Positions 37,806 to 46,688 of a stretch of 64,000 bases of DNA are shown here, one piece after another. Origin of the DNA: an uncultured Bacteroidaceae bacterium (GTDB lineage Bacteria; Bacteroidota; Bacteroidia; Bacteroidales; Bacteroidaceae); contig CALUJL010000008.1 in assembly GCA_944320955.1 (NCBI GenBank), forward strand, positions 1 to 64,000, given 5' to 3'. Each line of letters begins with the position of its first letter. Within the stretch, counting starts at the first letter, position 1. Under the pieces are notes generated by a model, which saw nothing but the letters and a program-made list of their open reading frames with translations, had not been told where the DNA came from and made no database searches. The position numbers and the translations under genes were made by a program.

Positions 37806-38942
37806 CTACTTCAGGCTTTCGAGGGTCCAGCTTTTCTCGAATCGGAGCTGGGGTTTCCCTTCGCTGTCGAAGCGGATGGGAAGCCAGAGGTAGCGGCTGT
37901 CGGCCAGCGACTTGGGCCTCCACTGGTCGGCCATGAAGAGGAAGGCGTCTTCTCCGTACTGGGGGAGGGGCAGGACGTAGGTGCCTTGTCCGCTGAAGGT
38001 CTTGTCGGCGCCCGGACCGGTGCAGGGGTTGGGGTGTTGTGTCCAGGGCCCCCAGATGGACGGGGCGGAGAACATGCGTGCGGCATTGGGCGCCCAGCCG
38101 GTGCAGCCGGAGGTAATCATCCAGTAGGTGCCGCGGTGTTTGAAAATCGTGGGCGCTTCGTTCTGTCCGCCGGGGGCTACGCGGATGAACTGCCCGTTGG
38201 GGGCGGTGAAGTCCTCGTTGAGTTGCGAAATGACGAGGGTGAGATTTTCTTCGGACGAGGTGATCTGGTAGGCTTGGCCGTCGGTGTCGACAAAAAGTGT
38301 CTGGTCGCGCGACATTTGGCCGCCTTCCAGGTCGCGCATGAAGAGCATCCCGTCCGTAATCTTGACGCGCCAAGGGTCGGTCCACCAGTCCATTTCGTAA
38401 TCCTCGGGCGTGAAGCGGGCCTTGGCCTTCTGCTCTTCGCCCCAGTCCTTGGGGTATTGGCCGGGGTTGAGGCGGAAAGAGCGGAGATAGCGGAAGGGGC
38501 CTTGCGGCGCGTCGGCCGTGGCCACGGCGGCGCGGGCGGCTGCGTAGCCTTTCCCTTTGAGTTCGAGATGGAACCAGAGCACGAATTTCCGTGTCTTGGG
38601 GTTGAAAATTACTTTGGGGCGCTCCATGATGCAGCCGCGCTCGATGTCGCTACCGTTTTCTTCGCTGACGGGGAGCGCTACGCTCTCATATTTCCAGTGG
38701 ATGAGGTCGTCCGAGGAGTAGCAGGTGATGCCCACTTCGGTGCTGAAGCCGCGCTCGGGGCGGTGTTCGCCATACCAGTAGTAGCGTCCTTCGTGGTAGA
38801 GGATGCCGCCGCCGTGGGCATTGATGGGGCGGCCTTCGGTGTCGAGCCACCGGGCGAGGGGGCGGATGCTGTCGGCCTGGGCGCTTGCGAGCAGCGGGCA
38901 CAGGAGGCAGAGACACAGGGTCAGGAGATGTTTGGTTTTCAT
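37806..38942 (-). CDS. Glycoside hydrolase family 43, exo-beta-1,3-galactanase-like
   Basis: A 378-residue secreted five-bladed propeller enzyme with a signal peptide (residues 1-22). The motifs NAHGGGILYHEGRYYWYGEH, IMERPKVIFNPKTRKFVLWFH and GQNEAPTIFKHRGTYWMITSG match the GH43 subfamily 24 exo-beta-1,3-galactanases, which lack the usual catalytic-base Asp at the first blade; here that position is in the NAHGGG segment. The Glu of NEAP is the likely acid. It would trim beta-1,3-galactan, for example in arabinogalactan. It is the most downstream gene of the glycan locus. Confidence 0.85.
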   Translation of the reverse strand: MKTKHLLTLCLCLLCPLLASAQADSIRPLARWLDTEGRPINAHGGGILYHEGRYYWYGEHRPERGFSTEVGITCYSSDDLIHWKYESVALPVSEENGSDIERGCIMERPKVIFNPKTRKFVLWFHLELKGKGYAAARAAVATADAPQGPFRYLRSFRLNPGQYPKDWGEEQKAKARFTPEDYEMDWWTDPWRVKITDGMLFMRDLEGGQMSRDQTLFVDTDGQAYQITSSEENLTLVISQLNEDFTAPNGQFIRVAPGGQNEAPTIFKHRGTYWMITSGCTGWAPNAARMFSAPSIWGPWTQHPNPCTGPGADKTFSGQGTYVLPLPQYGEDAFLFMADQWRPKSLADSRYLWLPIRFDSEGKPQLRFEKSWTLESLK

Positions 38943-39040
38943 AAGGGGATTGTTTTTAAGAGGTGAATGGTTTGGGTGAATTATCCGGGTATGTTTTTTT
39001 GCTGCGGCCGGGAAAACGTTGTTTCGGGCTTTATGAAAAG

Positions 39041-39078
39041 GGCGGGAGTCCGGCGGTATTTTCCGCCCGGCTCCCGCC
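39041..39078 (-). terminator. Terminator downstream of the GH128 gene
   Basis: A 16-bp stem with two mismatches (39041-39056 with 39063-39078, GGCGGGAG and CTCCCGCC at the ends) followed on the minus strand by CTTTTC. It lies about 65 bases beyond the GH128 stop and separates that gene from the GH43 gene. The rest of the 200-base gap holds nothing I recognise. Confidence 0.65.
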
Positions 39079-39143
39079 TGGAAAACGTAAGGCTCAGGGA
39101 TTGTACCGGCATGTGCCGTATCGGCGTGCCGGTGTGCCGGAGC

Positions 39144-42071
39144 TTATTCTTTGATGAACTTCACTCCCTCGCCGTCTCCCGTAGAGAGGAGGTACTGCTG
39201 GCCGGCGCTCAGGCTGCTGATGTCGGCAGCTTCGGAGCTGTTGCCGCTGAGCAGGAGTTGCCCGTCGAGGGTGTAGATGCGGAAAGTGGCCGGTGTAGCG
39301 GTTTCCACGTAGAGCTGGTTGCCTTCCTGGCGGAGGCGGATGGCCGGCTGTGTGTTGTCGTTTACCTGGTCGATGGCTACATCGCCGCTTCCTTTGTCGG
39401 TGGTGTAGACGGCGAGGATGCCGGCGCGGTCTTTCTCATACACGGGGATATTGTCGCCGGAGCGCTCGCCGACTTTCGTGTAGCGGAGCTGCGAGGTGGT
39501 GTTCATGGAGTAGCAGAGGTGGCTGCACCAGTCATCGTTGCTCGTTTGCAGCGCCACGAGGTAGGTGGGGACTACGGGGAAGGCCGGATCGAACGTCATG
39601 CGGCGGACTGTGCCGGCCACTTCTTCTTCGGTCAGCTTGGTGTAGAGGTGGAGTTCCTTCTCGTTTCCGTTGTCATCGGTATAGGGAACGGTGAAGTCTC
39701 CCTCGGGGATGGCGAAGTAGGCCACGGTTTCTCCTTCGGCGGCCCAGTCGGCCTCGTCAAGGGCGTTCTCGCGGGTAAGGCGGAGTTCGAATCCTTCGTT
39801 CGTGATGTTGCGCACGCGCGGATAGACGGGGGCCTTGTTGGCCGTGAAGTTATTGCTGGTCAGCACGGTGGGGAAGACCAAAGGAGCGGTCTCCATGGGG
39901 GTCTTGAACGTAACCGTTACCCATTCTCCGCTGACTCCCTGCACGGCTCCCGAACGGACGGGCACGTCGCCCACCTGGGTGGCAGCGCTGTCGACTACGA
40001 GGTAGGGCACCGTGATTTCGTTGCTGATGTCGAATTTGTCCAGGGTGCTCGTGTTGTAATTATAGAGGTGGCCCCAGGGGATGGCGCGCACGAAGAGGTT
40101 GCTCGCTCCCACGGAGGAGAGGGTCGGGACATACAGGCCTTGGAGTACGTCGTCGTTGAGCTTAGTCCACGAACCGCCTCCGAGTATCGGCAGGGAGCCT
40201 TCGCTCTCGTAGCTCCGGAAGAGGGCCGAGGCGGCTTCGTTCTTCGTGATGGGTACGCTGCCGAAGCGGATGGGCGCTGCAGTGGCTACGCTCAGGTTGA
40301 CTTCCTGCTCGTAGGTGAAGCGCGGGGTGGTCTCGTTGCAGTAGAAGTAGGAGACGCGGTAGGTGGTGCGCTGCGGGTTTTCCAGATCCCAGGTGTCGAG
40401 CAGGCCGTAGGAGGGCGGGTTTTTGGAGCTGGCCACGAACTGCCATTCTTCGCTGTTGCCCAGTTTTTTCTCGACGAGTACGCTGTCGAAGTATTCTCCG
40501 TTGTTGTCTTTGCTGTAGACACGTACCTGTCCGGCGGTCACGAGGAAGGCCTCATCGACGGTGGTGGAAGGTTCGGAAAATGTTGCGTAGGGGGGGATGT
40601 ATTCCCACTCATCGGGATTGTAAGCCAACTTGGACTTGAAGTTCTGATAGACCTCGCCGGCGGGGAAGAGATCGCCGGGGCGATAGACGCGGCGCACGCC
40701 GTCGATGATGGCAACGAGGCTGTCTACTCCGTGGCAGGCGATGTTGTGATGCGTATTTCCGCTGAAGTTAAACAGCGCATAGCGCTCTACCCAAGGAGAA
40801 TCTTCGAGCACTTGGAGTACTTCCTTCATCTTGTTGGCCGACATCATGAGGTTCCGGCCGACGGCTTCCGGGCCTTTCGAGTCGTCTTCCCAGTTGGCAT
40901 CGGGCCAAGGACCGTTGTTCCATTCCGTAACCCATACGGGGCGGCCACCGGCCTGGTCGGAGTAATTGCGGGTTTGGTTGGCCCACCATTGGGCATTGTT
41001 CTGCCACTGGTAGAGGTGGAGTGCGATGAAATCGACGCGGACGCCTTCCTGGTCGCATTTGTTGAGGAACTGGATCATGTATTTCTCCTTGCCCATTTGC
41101 GGGCCCATGGAGCCCAGTCGGGAGCCGTTGTTCTTGAAATTGCTGTAGTAGGTGTAGGCCGTTTCGTAGTCGCCGGTCTCCAGTTTGCCTTCGCCGTCGG
41201 CGTTGTTCCAAGGCTCGTTGAAGAAAAGCATGTGGGTGTTGCCGGAAATCTCGGAGCGCGGCGTCTCGTAGGCGGCATTGTCCCAGCCGATGTGGTGGAG
41301 CATGCCGACGTATTCCTGATCCTGGTTTTCGGTATCGCTGGCGGCGTAGTTGTAATACCAACTGCGGTCGGTCATGCTTTCATTGTTGTAGCCGATGGCG
41401 CTTTTTTTGGTAGGCGCTTGCCAGCGCATGACGCGGATGTAGGAAATCTTGTCGTAGAGCGCTCCGCCGCGGGTGCAGACCTTGGGGTCGGCCAGGTTGG
41501 GGATTTCGATGTCCTTGTCCTGCGCGATGAAGCAGCGGCTGTAGCCGCTGGCGGGGCCGGAGCCTTGTGCCATGATGGCCATGTAGCCGCGTTTGAGCTT
41601 GAAGGAGCGGATGGCGTTGTTGAAGGCGCTGCCCAGGTTGGCATAAGTTCCGGGCTTGTAGCCGTAGGAGCGGCCTTCGTACATTTCTCCGGTGTAGACG
41701 GTGAGGACTTCATCGTTGGGCGTGTGGGGGACGACAGCCGCGCCGTTGCCGTAGATGTTGACAAATACGTTGCGCTTGTGCCCCGCGGCTTCGCCGTCGA
41801 CCTTGATTTTCGAGAGCCACTGTCCGATGACCTGGCTGGGGCGCAGGTTGTCGAAGAAGAGCCATGCGTCCTTGCTGGTGATGTCGATGGTGACTCCGTC
41901 GGCAATGCAGCCTTCTGTGGCGGTGATGTGGTACTCGCCGGGTTCGGAGAGGGTCAGGTTTTCGGTCACGGTCTCTACGGTCGTGGAGGTCTGCCCCCAT
42001 GCGACCGCGCTCAGCAGCATGCAGAACGAGAGGACTGCCATGCGCCAGATGGGTTGTGCGTGTGTTTTCAT
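39144..42071 (-). CDS. Secreted GH128-type glycosidase, multidomain
   Basis: A 975-residue exported protein with a signal peptide (residues 1-26) and a beta-rich N-terminal domain. A glycosyl hydrolase catalytic core of the GH128 type (about 175-450) shows the acid/base Glu286 in FFNEPW and the nucleophile Glu383 in VTEWNNGPW, plus KISYIRVMRW and ALHLYQW. Beta-sandwich and H-type lectin-like regions follow, and the C-terminus (FRIYTLDGQLLLSG to VKFIKE) looks like a type IX secretion-style sorting domain. GH128 enzymes cleave beta-1,3-glucan. It belongs to the locus with CBM-like and HExxH proteins. Confidence 0.86.
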   Translation of the reverse strand: MKTHAQPIWRMAVLSFCMLLSAVAWGQTSTTVETVTENLTLSEPGEYHITATEGCIADGVTIDITSKDAWLFFDNLRPSQVIGQWLSKIKVDGEAAGHKRNVFVNIYGNGAAVVPHTPNDEVLTVYTGEMYEGRSYGYKPGTYANLGSAFNNAIRSFKLKRGYMAIMAQGSGPASGYSRCFIAQDKDIEIPNLADPKVCTRGGALYDKISYIRVMRWQAPTKKSAIGYNNESMTDRSWYYNYAASDTENQDQEYVGMLHHIGWDNAAYETPRSEISGNTHMLFFNEPWNNADGEGKLETGDYETAYTYYSNFKNNGSRLGSMGPQMGKEKYMIQFLNKCDQEGVRVDFIALHLYQWQNNAQWWANQTRNYSDQAGGRPVWVTEWNNGPWPDANWEDDSKGPEAVGRNLMMSANKMKEVLQVLEDSPWVERYALFNFSGNTHHNIACHGVDSLVAIIDGVRRVYRPGDLFPAGEVYQNFKSKLAYNPDEWEYIPPYATFSEPSTTVDEAFLVTAGQVRVYSKDNNGEYFDSVLVEKKLGNSEEWQFVASSKNPPSYGLLDTWDLENPQRTTYRVSYFYCNETTPRFTYEQEVNLSVATAAPIRFGSVPITKNEAASALFRSYESEGSLPILGGGSWTKLNDDVLQGLYVPTLSSVGASNLFVRAIPWGHLYNYNTSTLDKFDISNEITVPYLVVDSAATQVGDVPVRSGAVQGVSGEWVTVTFKTPMETAPLVFPTVLTSNNFTANKAPVYPRVRNITNEGFELRLTRENALDEADWAAEGETVAYFAIPEGDFTVPYTDDNGNEKELHLYTKLTEEEVAGTVRRMTFDPAFPVVPTYLVALQTSNDDWCSHLCYSMNTTSQLRYTKVGERSGDNIPVYEKDRAGILAVYTTDKGSGDVAIDQVNDNTQPAIRLRQEGNQLYVETATPATFRIYTLDGQLLLSGNSSEAADISSLSAGQQYLLSTGDGEGVKFIKE

Positions 42072-42117
42072 TTCAGTTTATAGTATTAGCTTGAGGATTT
42101 CGTTATTGTTTGTATAG

Positions 42118-43989
42118 TCAGGGCACGGCCACTTTCGTGTTCTTCACGATGTAGATGCCCGAGGGGAGGGGGTAGAAGTTCTCGCCTTCCGCGAGGGAAA
42201 CCGTGCCGGCAAGGGCGCCGTCGGTGCGGAAGATGGCGATTTCCTCTGCCCGGGTGGCATAGATGGAGATTCCGCCCTGCGTGGCATAGACGCTCATGCG
42301 GGCGCCGGATTCGGAGTCTATGTGCTGGAGCCCGGTGGTGACGAGGGGCGGGTAGTAGACATCTACGGGATTGCTCACGGAGGTGGCAATGTATGCCTCG
42401 AAAGGTTCGAGCGCTTCACCCTCTGTCAGGCGGAAGCAGCCGGCTGCGGCATCGTAGCGGAGAAAACGCCCAGCGGGAGTGAACATTTTATACGCATCAT
42501 TTCCGACAAAGTTGTAGTCCTTTTCAGAAAAGCCCTGCATCTTTTTCCGGCCGGTCTGGATGGATACGCTGGCATCGGCCAGGTTGTCGACGAATTGCAC
42601 CAGATAGCATCCGGCGGGGACGGGCTCTCCTGTGGGGCAGACCTCGAAGACTTCGCCGTTCTGCCGGTAGATGATGTAGTCCAGCCCGTTGACTCCCGGC
42701 AGGTTGGTGAAGGTGCGCCCGTCGTAGGAGCCGGTGATCTGCACGGCTTGCACGTCGCCGGGGAAATACATGGGGTAGAGCACGCTGCCTTCCACGGAGC
42801 GGGTCAGCCGCGCGGCGCCCAGGTAGTTGAGCCCGGTGGTGTCGAGTTGGGACGAGTTGTCGCCGTCGAGCGTGAAGTCGAGGAGGTAGGCCGTGGCGCC
42901 GGAGTAGTTGTATTTGGAAACGGTGCCTGCCGGCAGGGTGGCGAAGGGGAGGTAGGTGGCAAAACGGCTGAAGGAAGTCTCGGCATACACCTCTACATTA
43001 TCTATATAGAGCGTGCCATCGCTCTCGTTGTCGCTGTTGTCCACGGTCAGATAGGTCTGTGCTCCGGTCGGAGTCAGTATGCCTTCTATCTGTTTCCACT
43101 CTCCCTGCGTGTCGGGGATGTAGATGTAGGAGTCGCCAGTGCCTGCGTAGATGCGGCCTTCGTAGCCGTCGGTCTTCACCATGGCGCGCACCAGATAGTC
43201 CGTGCCGCTGGTGAGCCGTGCCGGGATGGTGAGGGAGGCGCCCGTCGTGGCGTTGCCGTTGGTGAAAGCCTGTCCGGAGAGCCGTACGCAGTAGGGCCCG
43301 GAGTAGGAGTCGGGGCTCATCTCGGCTTCCGTCCCCCAGCCGCCCAGGAGGGCTGCATTGGTCACAAACGTGCGGTCGGCGGCATTGAGGCCTTCGCCGT
43401 TGAAGCCCGTGTTGAGATAGGGGTCGGTCACTAAGTTCGTACCGCCCAGCATTTCTCCGATCCGCGTTTCTCCCTGTGCTTCGTCCGGCTCGATAAATTC
43501 CAGCGTGCTCAGCGTGTCGGCTGTACATCCTGCAGCCAGTTTGGAGATGCCCATGATGGAATATTCATAAGGCAGTGCGCGGAGGGAGGTGGAGATGGGG
43601 ATTTCGGTCAGTACCTCGCTGGGAGTGGTGGCAAACTGAATGCCGTCGCGGAAAATGGTAGTCGTGATTCCCCGGCGGGCGAAGACGTAATTGTGCGCGC
43701 GGCCGTCGTTTGGCAAGTTGCGGGCTATGATTTCGCCGTTGGAGATGACTTTGTCGCTGTGGAAGGTGATGTATGTCTTCCGATCCTTGCCGATGTATTC
43801 CCGGCGGATGAGTACGCTGAAGGAATCGGCCTCGCTCGTGAGCTGGACGTTGCTGAGCTCCAGGGTAAAGCTGTTGCCCAACGTGTCCGGAGTGAGGAAG
43901 AGTGTGTCGTTATCGAGTGCATTTGCCGTAAAACCGGTGGCGAAGAGGAATGCGGCAGAGAGGGATATGATTTTGTTTTGCGGTCTCAT
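42118..43989 (-). CDS. Secreted carbohydrate-binding-like protein
   Basis: A 623-residue exported protein with a signal peptide (residues 1-24). Residues about 185-340 form a CBM4/9-like jelly roll (NLVTDPYLNTGF at its start, YIDNVEVYAE at its end). Flanking regions are beta-rich repeats without a recognised catalytic motif, and the C-terminus (ISIYATRAEEIAIFRTDG to GIYIVKNTKVAV) resembles the GH128 protein's sorting-like tail. It probably binds the same glycan at the surface. It lies 46 bases upstream of the GH128 gene and 37 bases downstream of the HExxH lipoprotein gene. Confidence 0.75.
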   Translation of the reverse strand: MRPQNKIISLSAAFLFATGFTANALDNDTLFLTPDTLGNSFTLELSNVQLTSEADSFSVLIRREYIGKDRKTYITFHSDKVISNGEIIARNLPNDGRAHNYVFARRGITTTIFRDGIQFATTPSEVLTEIPISTSLRALPYEYSIMGISKLAAGCTADTLSTLEFIEPDEAQGETRIGEMLGGTNLVTDPYLNTGFNGEGLNAADRTFVTNAALLGGWGTEAEMSPDSYSGPYCVRLSGQAFTNGNATTGASLTIPARLTSGTDYLVRAMVKTDGYEGRIYAGTGDSYIYIPDTQGEWKQIEGILTPTGAQTYLTVDNSDNESDGTLYIDNVEVYAETSFSRFATYLPFATLPAGTVSKYNYSGATAYLLDFTLDGDNSSQLDTTGLNYLGAARLTRSVEGSVLYPMYFPGDVQAVQITGSYDGRTFTNLPGVNGLDYIIYRQNGEVFEVCPTGEPVPAGCYLVQFVDNLADASVSIQTGRKKMQGFSEKDYNFVGNDAYKMFTPAGRFLRYDAAAGCFRLTEGEALEPFEAYIATSVSNPVDVYYPPLVTTGLQHIDSESGARMSVYATQGGISIYATRAEEIAIFRTDGALAGTVSLAEGENFYPLPSGIYIVKNTKVAVP

Positions 43990-44026
43990 AAATTAGAAAA
44001 GGTCAAGGTGATGAAACGTTTCGTGG

Positions 44027-45316
44027 TTAGTAACTTGTCAATCCGTCCTCGCGCATTCCGTTCAGGATAAGTGCGTTGGCCTTCAGCATGTCTGCATTGC
44101 GGATGGTGACGCCGTGGGAGTTTGTCGTTCCGTTGGTCACTTCTTCCCGCTGGTTGATGCCGCCGTTCCAGAAGTGTTGCGTATCGCCGTGGATGACCTG
44201 GGTCATGTCCTTGAGCATGACTTGCAGGGCTTCGTTGGCAATGGGGCGCGACCACTGGCGTACTCCCGAGTCATACTGGATCAGGGTGCGCCAGTTGCTG
44301 GCCGTACCTACGCCCATGGCGTGCGAAATCTCGTGCTGGGCGGTGCCGACCCATTGGTAACGCAGTTCCTTGCCGAAGCGCATCCATCCGGTAATGGCAC
44401 AGTCGGCCGTGGGAACGCCTTCGTTGTATTCCACGGAGATGTGCTTGTTCAGGTTGGAGTAGTTGGTGTAGTAGTATTGGGCTGAGTCCATTGCTTCCGT
44501 GATGCGGTCGTAGGCCGAGACTCCGTCGGTGATGGCGTTCCTGGCCCCTTCCTCATTGCTGGCCCAGCTCCAGGTGTAGTTGCCGCCGCGCGTGGTCTGG
44601 AAGATGCGGTCGTTGCCGTAGATGACCACTCCGTCAGCCTGGATGGCATAAGTACGCGTATGATACAGGGTAAGGGGCTCCAGATGGTCGAAGAATACGC
44701 CGAACTTGTATGTGCCGGCCTGCAGGTCTGCGGCAGCCACCTTGGTGTCGTTCTCAATGGTGGGGTTGGGGTTTTTGCCGAGTACGGCTCCGTATTCCTT
44801 GATGTCGCCGTATTCTTCGAAAGCGCCCAGCACGATGGCAGCCACGCGCACGCGGTTCGTGACGGGATAGGTCACGAGTTTGGAGGCCTGTGCATGGAGT
44901 GTGACGCTCCGTACTTCGCCGTAGATGGTGTCGCGCGTGCGGTCGTCATTGACAATCATGCCGTAAGCGCGCAGATAGTAGGTCTTTCCCAGCTCGAAGC
45001 CGGTCTTTTTCAGGGAATCTTCGAGCATCGCGACACGGATGCTCTCGGCATTGCGCCGGAGGGAGGGCTCTTGGTTGGTCTCCGAGTAGACGATTCCCCG
45101 TGCGCGTGCTTCTTCGCCTCCGCTGATGCGGAGCATGAGGGTGTCTTTTCCCAAGTGGGTGATTTCGCCGGTCTCGATGGTTATGAGTTCGTTGGCTTTC
45201 GTGATATTTCCGATCGGGCCGGCTCCCGAGAGGTCGAAGGCTTCTTCCGAGGTGCAGGCGGAGAGGACTCCGACGGCTGCGCCGAAGCAAGAAACTAAAA
45301 GGTGCTTGAGTTTCAT
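44027..45316 (-). CDS. Lipoprotein with HExxH zinc-protease-like motif
   Basis: A 429-residue lipoprotein (lipobox LSAC, Cys21). Two fibronectin-III-like segments (about residues 45-140 and 150-240) precede a C-terminal domain holding His328-Glu-Ile-Ser-His332, continued as AMGVG, the zinc-ligand pattern of metallopeptidases. YNEGVPTAD and HGDTQHFW flank it; the latter His381 could be a third ligand. I recall secreted proteins with similar HEIxHxxGVGT motifs near carbohydrate-binding modules but no defined activity. Its place among glycosidase genes suggests action on glycoproteins or a glycan-linked substrate. Confidence 0.78.
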   Translation of the reverse strand: MKLKHLLVSCFGAAVGVLSACTSEEAFDLSGAGPIGNITKANELITIETGEITHLGKDTLMLRISGGEEARARGIVYSETNQEPSLRRNAESIRVAMLEDSLKKTGFELGKTYYLRAYGMIVNDDRTRDTIYGEVRSVTLHAQASKLVTYPVTNRVRVAAIVLGAFEEYGDIKEYGAVLGKNPNPTIENDTKVAAADLQAGTYKFGVFFDHLEPLTLYHTRTYAIQADGVVIYGNDRIFQTTRGGNYTWSWASNEEGARNAITDGVSAYDRITEAMDSAQYYYTNYSNLNKHISVEYNEGVPTADCAITGWMRFGKELRYQWVGTAQHEISHAMGVGTASNWRTLIQYDSGVRQWSRPIANEALQVMLKDMTQVIHGDTQHFWNGGINQREEVTNGTTNSHGVTIRNADMLKANALILNGMREDGLTSY

Positions 45317-45353
45317 AGGTTATGCTTTTGGGGATTTGCTTCTGGTTGTGGGA

Positions 45354-46490
45354 TTAAAGGTCGGCACATCCTTCGAACTGTGCCATTTCGTAGGCTGCCA
45401 TTAGGAATGCGCCTACGCCGAAGTTGGCCGTGGAGTTGGCGTCTACTGTCTGTCCGGGGATGGCACGTTCGCCGATGGGCTGCACGTAGCCCAGACGTCC
45501 GTCGGGCTGTACGGCTGTATTGGCCAGGTAGTTCCAGCCTTTGAGCGCCACGGGCAGGTAAGTCTCGGCATCGAGGTAGCCGTGGTTGATGCCCCAGAGG
45601 AAACCGAAGGTGAAGAATGCCGTGCCGGAGGTTTCGGGGCCGGGAGCGTGCTGCGGGTCGAGCATACTGCGGGTCCAGTAGCCTTCGGGTTGCTGGCAGG
45701 CTGCTATGGCTTTAGCCATGGTGCGGAAGCGGTCTTCGTAGACCATGCGGTACTCGTTGTCGGCAGGGAGTTCCTCAATCACGCGGGCCAGTGCGGCAAA
45801 GACCCAGCCGTCGCCGCGGGCCCAGAAGTCTTTCTTGCCGTTTGCGCTCTTGTGTTTGGGATAGATGTACTTGTTGTCGCGGTAGTAGAGCCCGGCCTGG
45901 GGGTCGTACATGATGGTGTTGGAATAACTGAAGTACTCGTAGAGTTTGTCCAGATAGAGTTTGTTGCCCGTCAGGTTGTAGTATTTGGTCATTACGGGCA
46001 TGACCATGAAGAGTCCGTCGGCCCACCACCAGTAGTCGTTCTGCGGGGTGCTCATCTCGTACTCCATCACTTCGCGGGCGCGGCGTATGCGGCCTTCGTC
46101 TTTCTTGCCTTCCAGGGTGTAGAGGTCGGCATAAACCTGGAAGCAGATCTGCCAGTCGCCGAAGAGCACAAAGTCGTCGCTCTCGCCGTAGCTGTATTTC
46201 CAGTTGCTTTTGTTGTCGCTTTTTGCGCCTTTCCACTGGTTGTGTTCGGCCCAGGCGCGGGAGTAGTCCAGATAGGCCTTGTCGCCTGTCAGGCGGTAGG
46301 CGTAGATGTTGCCCACGTGGTAGGCGGCGTTATCCCAGAAGGCACGTCCGTGCTTGGGGTTTTTCTCTTGCCAGTAGCCATTGACTTTCTTGACGAGATC
46401 GATGACTTCCGTGCGGGTGGGTACTGTCTGCCCCATGGCAAAGAGCGGGGACAGCAGGAGAAACAGGATGGGCAGTAGTTTTTTTTTCAT
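45354..46490 (-). CDS. Glycoside hydrolase family 105/88, unsaturated uronyl hydrolase
   Basis: A 378-residue exported (alpha/alpha)6-barrel enzyme with signal peptide (residues 1-20). WWWADGLFMVMP (154-165) and WARGDGW (223-229, catalytic-type Asp227) are the family signatures; GTAFFTFGFLWGIN follows. Family members hydrate and release unsaturated galacturonyl or glucuronyl residues from oligosaccharides made by lyases. In this locus it suggests a substrate with uronic acid side groups, such as rhamnogalacturonan or arabinogalactan. It is the first gene of the run that ends with the GH43 gene. Confidence 0.88.
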   Translation of the reverse strand: MKKKLLPILFLLLSPLFAMGQTVPTRTEVIDLVKKVNGYWQEKNPKHGRAFWDNAAYHVGNIYAYRLTGDKAYLDYSRAWAEHNQWKGAKSDNKSNWKYSYGESDDFVLFGDWQICFQVYADLYTLEGKKDEGRIRRAREVMEYEMSTPQNDYWWWADGLFMVMPVMTKYYNLTGNKLYLDKLYEYFSYSNTIMYDPQAGLYYRDNKYIYPKHKSANGKKDFWARGDGWVFAALARVIEELPADNEYRMVYEDRFRTMAKAIAACQQPEGYWTRSMLDPQHAPGPETSGTAFFTFGFLWGINHGYLDAETYLPVALKGWNYLANTAVQPDGRLGYVQPIGERAIPGQTVDANSTANFGVGAFLMAAYEMAQFEGCADL

Positions 46491-46618
46491 AATAAACAGT
46501 AGGTCTTTTTATGGTTTCATGTATGAAGATTGTTCACGCGTACTGTGTGGAAGCCGGGAAGTCGCCTTCGCGGCCTGTCGTTCCCATGCTTTTCGGCGGG
46601 TGGGGCGGACTATGTGGG

Positions 46619-46626
46619 CAAAGATA
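46619..46626 (-). promoter_or_regulatory. Predicted -7 element upstream of the GH105 gene
   Basis: CAAAGATA on the plus strand reads TATCTTTG on the minus strand, a match to TAnnTTTG, about 128 bases before the GH105 start. No TTG at the -33 distance. The remaining gap of about 200 bases shows nothing else recognisable. Confidence 0.45.
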
Positions 46627-46688
46627 AAGGTTTTCTTTGTATTATGATTGTTATAGGCTTGTAAAATGCCGGTTTATGCGCCAATCTG

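Noticed and set aside
38967..42083. A 1038-codon open frame on the plus strand
   Set aside because: Antisense to the GH128 gene; its product is Gly/Val/Glu-rich without motifs, a composition artefact.
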